Positions 32,501-38,975 of a DNA stretch of 64,000 nt are shown piece by piece; position 1 is the stretch's first letter, and each line of letters opens with the position of its first letter. Source of the DNA: Anaerolineae bacterium (GTDB lineage: Bacteria; Chloroflexota; Anaerolineae; Anaerolineales; UBA4823); assembly GCA_003327455.1 (NCBI GenBank), contig QOQU01000007.1, positions 1 through 64,000 on the forward strand, written 5' to 3'. The notes beneath the pieces were generated by a model. It saw only the letters and a list, made by a program, of their open reading frames with translations, was not told the origin of the DNA and made no database searches. Made by a program: the position numbers and the translations under genes.

Positions 32501-33612
32501 TACAGCAAAAATCCCAGCACCCGCACATCTAACAAAGGCGCAAAACCCTGCACCAGATGTGTAAACAGTTCTTGAGGATCGCTCAAGGCATTGACGGCTT
32601 GCGAGAGCTGCACCAGGCTGGTTAGCTCGATTAATCTCTTTTGTTGATTTTGATAAATGCGCGCATTGCGCAGAGAATTACCGGCAACATCCGCAATCCA
32701 CTTCAGGGTTTGCAGGTCTTCTTCGGAGTAGGCTTCGGGCATCAAAGAAGCCAGAATCAAAACTCCCCGGTAATCATTCCCGGCCCATAACGGAACGCTT
32801 AAAAAGGAATGAAAAGTCTCTACATCTTGGGTCGTCGAAAACAACACCTGCAACGGTTCGACCTGAGAACCGCTCCACAAAATGGCTTCCCGCTTGAAGA
32901 GAAGGAGGCTGTTCTGCAAGTGGTGCGAGGCGGAGATGGGTTCACCTTGCTCAAGGGCGAACTGACTGCCCTGGGTTTTCCAGTAATAAGGGATCAACGC
33001 TTGCTGCTCTTCATCCCACAAGGCAATCAGAGAGGTATCGAAAGGAATGATGCGCCCAATACTTTGCAGGATGGTCAGTAGCGTGGTTGGTACGTCCTGG
33101 ATTGAAGTCATCGCCTGGATGACCTCGACAAATGCTCCTAATCCCTGTGAAACTGCGCCTGTAGCGGATGGGCTTTGTCCCTCAGAGACGAGTTGGGAGC
33201 GGTGGAGAGAAACCAGGGTTGCCCAACCGCTTGCATAGGGAATGCGAAAAGAAGTTCCCTCGATTAACCTGCCATCGATGGTAAAACGTGTTCGTCCCTC
33301 GGCTGCGCAGAGAGAGAGGAAAGAATCGGCCGGAGTCACCCGGCGCGCCAAACCTTCTAAATTGGGTTGGCTCTCTCCCAGGCGGAAAAGTTCCCTGGCG
33401 GCTTTATTGATAAATTCAATTTTTCCTCCGCGGGAAATCAATAGAACGGCTTCGGAATGGGCTGCCAGGTCGAGCGTGAGCGGGAACTGAGCCGGAGAGG
33501 TGAATAGCGATTTGTTTTTCTTCTTAAATACAAATAATCCAATCACGATCAGCGTCAAAACGGCGCCGAGCAATAAACCAACCCAACCTACCAGCTTATC
33601 CAGATACCCCAT
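26551..33612 (-). CDS. Giant multi-GAF sensor histidine kinase
   Basis: A 2353-residue hybrid-length but non-hybrid histidine kinase. One N-terminal membrane helix (WVGLLLGAVLTLIVIGLFVF) is followed by Lys residues and a PAS-like segment (about 45-120). By eye about ten consecutive GAF-type domains follow, recognisable by repeated openings such as LNRLSQQFSQTLDPLQIV and internal AAAQLAGAIERV or ASQAAVSIENARLFQ helices. Next are a PAS domain (ILEAVADGVLVTDATGKI), a HisKA dimerisation domain with the phosphorylated His in VATVSHELRTPMTSIKGY, and a HATPase domain with the N box ILDNLLENAYLYSD, G1 DQGVGIPP and G2 GTGLGLSIVKKLVEMHGG. Catalytic motifs are intact. ATG 33612 follows AAGGA. The single helix without a large outer loop implies mostly cytoplasmic sensing of small ligands by the GAF array. 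The adjacent receiver gene is the likely target. Confidence 0.93.
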   Translation of the reverse strand: MGYLDKLVGWVGLLLGAVLTLIVIGLFVFKKKNKSLFTSPAQFPLTLDLAAHSEAVLLISRGGKIEFINKAARELFRLGESQPNLEGLARRVTPADSFLSLCAAEGRTRFTIDGRLIEGTSFRIPYASGWATLVSLHRSQLVSEGQSPSATGAVSQGLGAFVEVIQAMTSIQDVPTTLLTILQSIGRIIPFDTSLIALWDEEQQALIPYYWKTQGSQFALEQGEPISASHHLQNSLLLFKREAILWSGSQVEPLQVLFSTTQDVETFHSFLSVPLWAGNDYRGVLILASLMPEAYSEEDLQTLKWIADVAGNSLRNARIYQNQQKRLIELTSLVQLSQAVNALSDPQELFTHLVQGFAPLLDVRVLGFLLYDENRHILEAQSPFIGIPPNALEFARFSLRQGSESNLWTRLQEVYVSDDVAQDQELAALEFNHFAQAVGIRHLALQPLQLGGRFLGFLLAADKNNGEPFQADDLRILSLMAVQTTSLVDNVNLMLQARRRALIAETLRRITNLTNSAATLDEIIQYSVLDLACLLGCDVSALFLYDEAKGELSLHQASTYGIDPQVASLMKRISVDDPRFQNTVTARRTPLLSGNSLEDATVLTIYNEWVGPLQLDSILTVPLVVRERCLGEWMFGSQKPDFFSQVDLQTVATAAAQLAGAIERVEIYSQTDESLRRRVNQLVALTRISRELNSTQDLDYLIERVYNEALSTTGADCGTILLFAFGEPIHPFSADPRVIFYLGEAPPPQLRPEERWVLQNGECFVVGDYHNLQADALPLGGRAGEESLPLEPPHAGIRSTIVVPIAYQDQVVGLIHLHATQPHAFDRTAQEIAESLAIQAAIAIGNAQRYQDEVRRRELLTERVDTLAKIFETVQSIQLDLPLEKALENIAYAIRSITAFQSIYVWILDVENPTLHPIVQLGLDEAEQERFKNNMPFWAELQPLLDDRFRIGKAYFIPLECQVRAENAIFPQLMPCGETGSPQTKYFSWQAGDLLLLPLFNASGHAVGVIQLDKPRDNLRPDRSISASLEMIAIQATLIIESHQRLSQLQKKVDQLTDELEQARQIGLTLRSQLMEQVENELMQDTQVERYRLLGSRIQTLLQMGGELMEVSDRHELLRAVGKAFLERLDYQQVILAEAGSGGVRLIDALGEFEEGVTIEPYLGQRNPLLTCLRNRQIELVASIVEEGRWQDSPLLHALKAQGFICLPILPQNAPEAVLLAISHKPLLPFMNEDIQMFDLFLRQVALALQHINLMKEIEHRFQEVNFLLNFSRQLSSLEPTHIVETLLQALLHQLPMAEAGMIAVWDAIQEVLIPQAVLGYSDNDAIRSIRYPAGASLIGKVFSSGEAVIIKDLDFAQHYQLSVKDLAAYRKGTNGRLPISCLVVPLKGSAQLSPIGVLVLDNFRFPSAFSREDLALATSLCQQAALHLENSRLFQASRQRASQLQALTEVSALITTKLEPGELVASLLDELAAIVQYDTGTLWLREGENMVVAAARGFSDEEQRVGLAVAIEDSRLLAEMIQTAQPIVVPNTLLDPRFPKFGEQSPTSWLGLPLAVGGNVLGVIALESQEIGVYNAETVQIATTFASQAAVSIENARLFQESLTRTAELSERTQRLAMLNRLSQQFSQTLDPLQIVHLTIEEVQQITAAAGVMVVLFDAADSPAIVAEQPPLETVYPVSIADVPLFHRLRQSLGTFFTENVMGEEDLEGLKEFFELRQVRSLLALPLATAETLHGVVLIYLQSSERIAPEKVELARTVINQAAVALQNARLYAETRSLTEDLEKRVQERTLQLASEHQRTQILLRIATELTASLDLEHVLNQVLPVLNQLVNAEQISVMVLRSDSPRLYHLASLGYAPGPPLGGKPSPFAINEGLAGWVIKHRQPALIADVREDARWIQLPDQPSDHRSAIAVPMMVGEEPLGALLFFHRQPNHFTAEQLDLIFAAANQMAIAVNNAELYRLIRDQAEDLGAMLRSQQIETSRSKAILEAVADGVLVTDATGKITLFNASAERILNLARQEVIGKNLDQFSGLFGRAATMWTQTIKTWSRQPDSYSAEEVYSEQIELDNGRVVAVNLAPVFLRNDFLGTVSVFRDITHQVEVDRLKSEFVATVSHELRTPMTSIKGYVEILLMGAAGALSEQQTRFLEIIRSNTERLAALVNDLLDISRIEAGKAGLSLQPLNVVDLAKQSLAVIQERAERENKPMRFELRSGGQIPLVQGDPERVRQILDNLLENAYLYSDAGRTVQIQIGAQDAVVQIDVIDQGVGIPPALQERVFERFYRGENPHVLATYGTGLGLSIVKKLVEMHGGKIWVQSKGVEGEGSTFSFTLPQIPAGSLPVEVEGEGSWQKS

Positions 33613-33626
33613 AAGTCCTTAATTGA

Positions 33627-34520
33627 TTAAGTCATTGCATCTACCCGCCGGGCTTCGGCAGCTAATTCCGTGATCTCGCGAATATCCGCAAAAGTATGAT
33701 CCTTCGGAGAAATCATGCCCACCGCAAGGGTCATTAAGGGCACTTTAACCGTCCGCCCACTATCATCGGTGACCAATAAATAGCCTTGCTCGCGATCAAG
33801 AAAATTGTAATGAGCAAGCACTTCCTGGGCAAAGCGCTCCTTAAGGGTCTTCCGTATCGCCTCGGCTCGCTCTTGAGCCGTAATGAGAATAAAATTGCTG
33901 CCGCCCACATGCCCGATAAAATCTTCGGGCGTCCCCAATTGATTCACAACTTCATTGAGCAACATGGCAGTAAAACGTAAGACATCATCTCCCGCCACAA
34001 ATCCATACACCTCAGTAAAGGCGCTAAAGGCATTGATGCGCACATCCATGAACGCCCAACCATCGCTCTGAATAATGCGCCGTAATTGCTCTTCAATGAG
34101 CCGCCCGGAAGGCAGACCCGAACGTGGGTCGGTTAAACTCTGTTGCTCGGCGCGCGAGATTGCCCGCTGAACGCGTAATTTCAGTTCCTCGATGTCGAAA
34201 GGCTTGGTAATATAGTCATCTGCACCCAACTCCAAACCCTGCAATTTATCGCTGCGTTCATCTTTCTGGGTCAGGAAAATGATCGGAACATGGCTGGTTC
34301 GGGTATGAGTCCGCAGTGTCCGGCAGACTTCGAAGCCATCAAAATCCGGCAACATAATATCTAAAATAATCAGATGAGGCATGCTCTGTCTGGTTTTCTC
34401 CAACGCCTCGCTGCCGCGGCCGGCAATATCCACTTCGTATCCTTGTGAAGCGAAATAAAGCCGCAGCATGGTTGCGATGTCGTTATCATCCTCGACAATC
34501 AACAAGCGCGCTTTACTCAT
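33627..34520 (-). CDS. Response regulator with degenerate GGDEF domain
   Basis: A 297-residue protein. The N-terminal receiver domain has EDD for metal binding, a phosphoacceptor Asp in LIILDIMLPDFDG, Thr in FLTQKDE and Lys in ITKPFD. The C-terminal domain has the fold pattern of a diguanylate cyclase (SLTDPRSGLPSGRLIEEQL, then DVRINAFSAFTEVYGFVAGD), but the signature GGDEF loop reads HVGGSNF. The metal-binding and catalytic acidic residues are thus lost and c-di-GMP synthesis is unlikely; nucleotide binding or a scaffold role is more probable. ATG 34520 is chosen because GGAGG lies seven bases upstream; a TTG 21 bases further up is in frame but sits ahead of that site. The kinase gene follows after 14 bp. 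Confidence 0.88.
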   Translation of the reverse strand: MSKARLLIVEDDNDIATMLRLYFASQGYEVDIAGRGSEALEKTRQSMPHLIILDIMLPDFDGFEVCRTLRTHTRTSHVPIIFLTQKDERSDKLQGLELGADDYITKPFDIEELKLRVQRAISRAEQQSLTDPRSGLPSGRLIEEQLRRIIQSDGWAFMDVRINAFSAFTEVYGFVAGDDVLRFTAMLLNEVVNQLGTPEDFIGHVGGSNFILITAQERAEAIRKTLKERFAQEVLAHYNFLDREQGYLLVTDDSGRTVKVPLMTLAVGMISPKDHTFADIREITELAAEARRVDAMT

Positions 34521-34661
34521 TTCGGCCTCCAAATTTGCCAAGTCAAATGAAGATCAGGGTCTTCGTTTCTTAATCTTACGTCATTCTTTTCCTTCTGGCA
34601 ACAATTGCCGCTCATTTTGAGCATCAACAATTTTGTTAGGTTTCTGTTCAGCGGTTACTTT

Positions 34662-35939
34662 TCACCATGTTTCCAGCATTGCCTCACCCAAACGAGGGTA
34701 CAAACGGGGATGCAGGTTTTGAAAAGGCAGTTTTAAATGATCGCTGTCCTCATAGCGAATATCGCGATCGATCACCCGTCTCTCGGCAGAGGCAAACAAG
34801 ACCACATCCGATTCAATCGTTCGCGCCGGAAAAATGATCATTCCAGCTCCAATGCGGCAATTGTGGCCCACACAACCTCCCAGAACAGGGCGATTTGCAT
34901 CCCTTAACTGTTGATTGCCATCCCGTGCCCGAATCGGTGCAGGCAGGAGATTGTAGTCGGTAAAGGTGTTACCAGCCCCGATGAAGGTATTGCGACCCAC
35001 GACGCACATCTGTAAACAGGCGTTTTGTGCCACCATACTGTTATCCATCAGGGTCGTCATAAACAAAGCCGCCCGGAAAGGCAAAAAAGAGCCATCACCA
35101 ACGACCGAGAGCATGAGTTGACAGTCTTGAGAGATATTGACATTGTCCCCGATGATACAATTTTCGATTACTGCACCGGCATTAATGGTGACGTTGTCGC
35201 CAATTGTCGTCGGCCCATGGATGACGGCATGGGGATCGATAACACAATTGCGGCCGACCCGAACCAGTCTAGAACACTCCAATACCTGCTTCCCCTCGTA
35301 CATGGCCTGGGCAAGTATGCCCAACTTAAACCAGGGATCACTTGCCAGGCGATCTTCAAAGCGCACCCCACGCGCAAAAACACCAAAGACGACATCGGCA
35401 ATAAAGATATGTACCCACGAATCAATGGCAATCAGAGCCCGGCGCGGCACCTGAAAGACCAGATCTCCGCTTTCGGTTGCCATATAAGTCGGTACATGAT
35501 AATACCCTACTTCTTTTGCCTGTAAATCGATCACCAGAGGTTCAATATCCGCTTCAATCCCACGTGGGAAGTACCACAGGTCAGCCAGATATAAGTCTCC
35601 CTGCACGGTATAAGAGGTAGCCAGAGGTAAAGCATGTTCCCGAAAGGCAGCATCCTGCAGGTGAAATGCAGCCCGACTGGCATGGTTGCGCTTTTGCGCC
35701 TGCTCCAGAAAAGCCTGCAAGTAATATGAATCAAAAAACAAATGATCCCGATAAACAATACAGGCTTCGCCTACCTGAGGTAAGGGAGAACCGTACGGAA
35801 CGACCAGTTCTTGATGGGTGTAAGGCGCTAATACATCGCGTTGGTGCAGCCACAAAGGCTTATTCTGAATGCGCAGGTCACGGGCGCGCTCGTTGAACGG
35901 ATAAACATGACGAGGATCTTCAACGATGATCTTTAACAT
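34662..35939 (-). CDS. Left-handed beta-helix (hexapeptide-repeat) protein, transferase-like
   Basis: A 425-residue protein. The first half (about 1-230) has no domain I recognise. The second half carries hexapeptide repeats of the left-handed beta-helix type, for example IGDNVTINAGAVIENCIIGD, then VGRNTFIGAGNTF and VGHNCRIGAGMIIFP. The helix is seen in acyl- and nucleotidyl-sugar transferases and also in structural proteins. The order resembles a sugar-1-phosphate nucleotidyltransferase-type C-terminus, but a Rossmann-type N-terminal signature (LxxGxGTRL) is absent, so the enzymatic activity is open. ATG 35939 lies seven bases after the stop of the upstream gene; a TTG 18 bases upstream overlaps that gene. 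A 141-bp gap separates it from the response regulator gene downstream. Confidence 0.75.
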   Translation of the reverse strand: MLKIIVEDPRHVYPFNERARDLRIQNKPLWLHQRDVLAPYTHQELVVPYGSPLPQVGEACIVYRDHLFFDSYYLQAFLEQAQKRNHASRAAFHLQDAAFREHALPLATSYTVQGDLYLADLWYFPRGIEADIEPLVIDLQAKEVGYYHVPTYMATESGDLVFQVPRRALIAIDSWVHIFIADVVFGVFARGVRFEDRLASDPWFKLGILAQAMYEGKQVLECSRLVRVGRNCVIDPHAVIHGPTTIGDNVTINAGAVIENCIIGDNVNISQDCQLMLSVVGDGSFLPFRAALFMTTLMDNSMVAQNACLQMCVVGRNTFIGAGNTFTDYNLLPAPIRARDGNQQLRDANRPVLGGCVGHNCRIGAGMIIFPARTIESDVVLFASAERRVIDRDIRYEDSDHLKLPFQNLHPRLYPRLGEAMLETW

Positions 35940-35946
35940 CTCTGCT

Positions 35947-36594
35947 TCACCCTTCAAAAGGTAGAAACGGGATGTAGATCATCCAAATGGGTTGCCCTTC
36001 CTCAAGAGGCGCGGTCAGACGCAACAAATATGGTTTCCCTCCCGATAAAGTATAGAGCAACTCACTCCAAAAGCCGAGCCACAGATTCGCCAGACTCTTG
36101 CCGATCAGTGAACGATGCTCTGGATAAGGGAACTCAAAGCCCCACTGCAGCATCTGCGGTGATGACTCAACCAGGAAACCGATTCCCATGTAACGTGAAA
36201 AGTATTCTGCCAGAATTTCCCCACAGCTTTTTACTTTCAACCTTTTTGGCAAAGTCAGAACCCGGGCGTTAAAGATCCCTAAAGAGGGTGATGAGCGACG
36301 CTGGAGGCTGAGGAACCAGGCGCGTCCGCTGCGCTGCAATACCCCCCCTTGGACGGTTTCGCCTGCCATCTTTTCCAGGGTAGCAAATAAAACTCCCAGT
36401 TTACTGAACGGAAAATCTCTTGTGGCATCATCCGGCAAAACATGGAGCGCTATTTCTCCCAATCCGCTTTGATTTAAAAGTGAGAGATAGAACGCCTCTC
36501 CCAACGTCTCGTGCAGAGAAGACAAGATCGTGCGTGCCAGGAAATTGGCGCAAGACCCCGAAACAGTCGCATCAGGCGGGTAGGATGTTATCAT
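35947..36594 (-). CDS. Uncharacterised cytoplasmic protein (215 aa), possibly V4R/heme-sensor-like
   Basis: I do not recognise this protein with confidence. It has no signal peptide or clear membrane helix. The layout of an early helical part (ANFLARTILSSLHETLGEAF), a middle with a conserved-looking GEILAEYFSRYMGIGF, and a beta-rich C-terminal part (FEFPYPEHRSLIGKSLANLW, WMIYIPFLPFE) is loosely like the V4R/heme-nitric-oxide-sensor superfamily of small-ligand receptors. Its start overlaps the end of the alpha/beta hydrolase gene by 23 bp, so the two are translated together. Position between hydrolase, GTPase and kinase genes suggests a signalling or sensing role. That is inference only. Confidence 0.6.
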   Translation of the reverse strand: MITSYPPDATVSGSCANFLARTILSSLHETLGEAFYLSLLNQSGLGEIALHVLPDDATRDFPFSKLGVLFATLEKMAGETVQGGVLQRSGRAWFLSLQRRSSPSLGIFNARVLTLPKRLKVKSCGEILAEYFSRYMGIGFLVESSPQMLQWGFEFPYPEHRSLIGKSLANLWLGFWSELLYTLSGGKPYLLRLTAPLEEGQPIWMIYIPFLPFEG

Positions 36595-37372
36595 TTGTCA
36601 GAAAATCCATTAAGCGAGCGCGAAAATCCGCCGGCTCATCCAACATAATGAAATGCCCGGCAGTCGGAAACCGTTCAATGCGAGCGTGCGGGACGCCGGC
36701 TTGCAACGGTTGCCACTGTCGGGGATCAACCACAACATCTCGGTCGCCGTACATTCCCATCACCGGAATCCGAATACTGGGCAGGTCGGGACGCAGGTCG
36801 GTCTCCCGCAAGGAGGCAATGCTGATTAAAAATGAGTCCAGGGTGGTCTGAGAGAGGTCGCGGTTCATCATCTGCGGCCAATTTGGATCCCGTGAATACA
36901 AGGGTGCCAGAATGCGAAACCCGAGCCGCAATGCCCACAGATTATGATGGGTGATATAGGCAATAGGGCGGCGGCCGAATAATTTTAATAGCCAGGAAAG
37001 AGAAGAGCCGACAATCGGTGAGCCAATGACGGTAACCTTTTCGACGCGCTGGGGAAACCGGATGGCGGTCATTAAACTGACCGTTCCCCCCATGCTATGC
37101 CCGACCAGAGGGGCTTTCTGGATGCCAAGCTGTTCCATAAATTGATCCACCATACTGACAAAGTCGGTCACGCGGTAGGTATCTCGCTTTTTCCCCGATT
37201 CGCCGAAGCCCCAAAAATCCATGGCATAGGTTCGAAAAGAGCGTCCAAGAAAGGTCATGGTCTCCTGCCACAAGCCCCAAGATCCTAACCAGCCGTGCAA
37301 CAGGATGACCGGCTTCCCCCGCCCAAATACTTCGTAATGCAAGATTCCCTGATCGGTGGTTATCGAAGACAC
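36572..37372 (-). CDS. Alpha/beta hydrolase with intact catalytic triad
   Basis: A 266-residue alpha/beta-fold hydrolase. GRGKPVILLHGWLGSWGLW supplies the oxyanion loop, LVGHSMGGTVSL carries the nucleophilic Ser in GxSxG, YGDRDVVVDP supplies the acid and PTAGHFIML the catalytic His, so the triad is complete. The family includes esterases, epoxide hydrolases, haloperoxidases and C-C hydrolases, and the substrate cannot be read from the sequence. It is a clear paralogue of the 25405-26196 product, which has lost the Ser. The gene lies 20 bp after the GTPase gene and overlaps the following one. Confidence 0.9.
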   Translation of the reverse strand: MSSITTDQGILHYEVFGRGKPVILLHGWLGSWGLWQETMTFLGRSFRTYAMDFWGFGESGKKRDTYRVTDFVSMVDQFMEQLGIQKAPLVGHSMGGTVSLMTAIRFPQRVEKVTVIGSPIVGSSLSWLLKLFGRRPIAYITHHNLWALRLGFRILAPLYSRDPNWPQMMNRDLSQTTLDSFLISIASLRETDLRPDLPSIRIPVMGMYGDRDVVVDPRQWQPLQAGVPHARIERFPTAGHFIMLDEPADFRARLMDFLTNDNILPA

Positions 37373-37392
37373 GCAACCTGCTCCATTAACGG

Positions 37393-37932
37393 CTAGGTTG
37401 CCCTATCTTCCATTTCTTGAAGGATCTGATAGAGCAATTCGAGCAAGATGGTCTTGACCGATTCCTTATCTGTCGCTATGCAAGGCAGCAATTTTACGGT
37501 GGAATCTAACCTTAAGGCGATGCGCATATCCTCCAATTCCCAGGCATCCTTAAGGTCTTGTTTATTTGCGGCAACGATATACGGGGTGGGGGCGTAAGCG
37601 CGGAAGGTTTCGAGGATACTGCGCGCTTCGCGAAAGGTCTCCGGCCGACAACTATCGACCATGACAATAAACCCCAACATCCCTTCGGAAAGGATTTCCC
37701 ACATGAAGTCAAAACGACGCTGTCCTGGCGTGCCAAATAGATATAAGACCAGGTCTTCATCAATGGTAATCCGACCAAAATCCATTGCAACGGTGGTGGT
37801 ATCTTTCACCTTTTCAGACTCTTTGGTGATTTTACGCTCTGTGGAGACCACATCAATTTCGCTGACCGTCTTAATAAAGGCTGTCTTACCTGCGTTGAAG
37901 GGTCCCGTAACCACCATTTTGACTGTTTGCAT
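37393..37932 (-). CDS. Small Ras-like GTPase (MglA/conservon-CvnD type)
   Basis: A 179-residue single-domain GTPase. The P-loop is GPFNAGKT (10-17), the switch II region reads LFGTPGQRRFDFMWEIL, and the base-recognition motif is NKQD. The GTP-x-GQ form of the G3 box is typical of bacterial GTPases of the MglA and Streptomyces conservon (CvnD) kind, which act as cytoplasmic molecular switches with partners such as roadblock-domain and histidine-kinase proteins. Here the gene follows a DUF4388 gene after 23 bp and lies in one unit with kinase and receiver genes, so it probably belongs to the same signalling circuit. No roadblock-domain partner is visible in the window. Confidence 0.9.
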   Translation of the reverse strand: MQTVKMVVTGPFNAGKTAFIKTVSEIDVVSTERKITKESEKVKDTTTVAMDFGRITIDEDLVLYLFGTPGQRRFDFMWEILSEGMLGFIVMVDSCRPETFREARSILETFRAYAPTPYIVAANKQDLKDAWELEDMRIALRLDSTVKLLPCIATDKESVKTILLELLYQILQEMEDRAT

Positions 37933-37955
37933 GAGTTTCCGTCCTCAAAGTGGGG

Positions 37956-38822
37956 TTAGAGCGAGCGGATACGCTGGATAATGCGTCGCACCAGCGAAGC
38001 CTGCTCCTGGGGGGTGGTATTCGGGATGCCAGGGGTAATCGGTCTGGGTAGAGTCTTTTCAGGACGTACCATCTCAACCACCCCTGCCTGAACCAGACCA
38101 TAAGCTACCCGCCGAATTTCCATTTCGTTCATTTTCAAAGCCCGAGCAATTTGCTTTAAGCTGTTTTTGGGATTGATAAATGAGACTACCCGCCATTCTT
38201 CTTTGCTCAGGCGCAGGTCGCGTACATTCGTATCCGGTCGATCGCGGAATTTCAAAGCAATATCCAAACTGGGGATTTCATCCTGTAACTGTTCGACTTC
38301 CTTGAGCCGTCTGGCTCCTTCGATAATCAGATTTTCCAGATTGATACGGAGATTGATCTTATCAGAAGGAGGTAACTGATCACCATCGAAATAAAATACC
38401 CCCTCCATCCAGGAATAGAGCCGCTGCACAATCGTAGTCAGATAGTCTTGCAAACTTGCCAATACATCTTGCTGAGAAACATAACCAGCGTTGACCAGCA
38501 ACAAACCCAATTCTTTATCGTTTATGGAATTGCCGCGCTCCTGAATCGCGCGAAATTGATTGGCGTTCAACTTACGCGCATTATATAGAATGGCAGCCAA
38601 ACTGTTATCCTCATCTCCATATTTTCCATAGGCTAATTTTCCATCTCGAAAAGCAAGCCAGGCTTTTATCCTGGAGTCCTCCAAAAACAATGTCCCGCTT
38701 TTCCTGGCTAAATGAATCAAATTCAGCAATTGGGTTAGACTGAAATCGCGCAGGTTGCCTTTTAACGCCATTTTTACTGCATCCGTTACATCTGGCAAAA
38801 CATTCTCCAGTTGATTATACAT
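37956..38822 (-). CDS. DUF4388 (PatA-N-like) domain protein
   Basis: A 288-residue cytoplasmic protein. The N-terminal half matches the DUF4388/PATAN-type domain: MALKGNLRDFSLTQLLNLIH, SGTLFLEDSRIKAWLAFRDG and LYSWMEGVFYFDGD are characteristic. The C-terminal half (about 195-265) looks like a winged helix (LSKEEWRVVSFINPKNSLKQ, then IARALKMNEMEIRRVAYGLV), so the protein may bind DNA or another protein. DUF4388 proteins commonly sit beside MglA-like GTPases and receiver proteins. It is the first gene of the minus-strand cluster, with ATG 38822 and an AT-rich upstream segment (TTTATAAAT) that could hold the promoter. Confidence 0.85.
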   Translation of the reverse strand: MYNQLENVLPDVTDAVKMALKGNLRDFSLTQLLNLIHLARKSGTLFLEDSRIKAWLAFRDGKLAYGKYGDEDNSLAAILYNARKLNANQFRAIQERGNSINDKELGLLLVNAGYVSQQDVLASLQDYLTTIVQRLYSWMEGVFYFDGDQLPPSDKINLRINLENLIIEGARRLKEVEQLQDEIPSLDIALKFRDRPDTNVRDLRLSKEEWRVVSFINPKNSLKQIARALKMNEMEIRRVAYGLVQAGVVEMVRPEKTLPRPITPGIPNTTPQEQASLVRRIIQRIRSL

Positions 38823-38939
38823 ACAAGCCCGATGAGCGTCAATTTATAAACCTTACAGCTAAGTTAGGTAAGGAAAATTCGTGTCTTCAAAACTGTGCAC
38901 CGCCACCCCTCAGGGAAGGATTGAGCTACCTCTTCCACC

Positions 38940-38968
38940 TTGTCGAAGAATCCAGAGTTCGATATACT
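38940..38968 (+). promoter_or_regulatory. Sigma-70-type promoter for a leaderless DUF368 transcript
   Basis: TTGTCG (38940-38945) and TATACT (38963-38968) are separated by exactly 17 bp. The expected transcription start, six to eight bases downstream, coincides with ATG 38976. This argues that the in-frame TTG at 38940 is part of the -35 box and not a start codon. Confidence 0.6.
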
Positions 38969-38975
38969 TGCAGGC

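Noticed and set aside
38940-38975. TTG start extending the DUF368 protein by 12 residues
   Set aside because: The TTG is part of a -35 box with a correctly spaced -10, so it is probably not transcribed.
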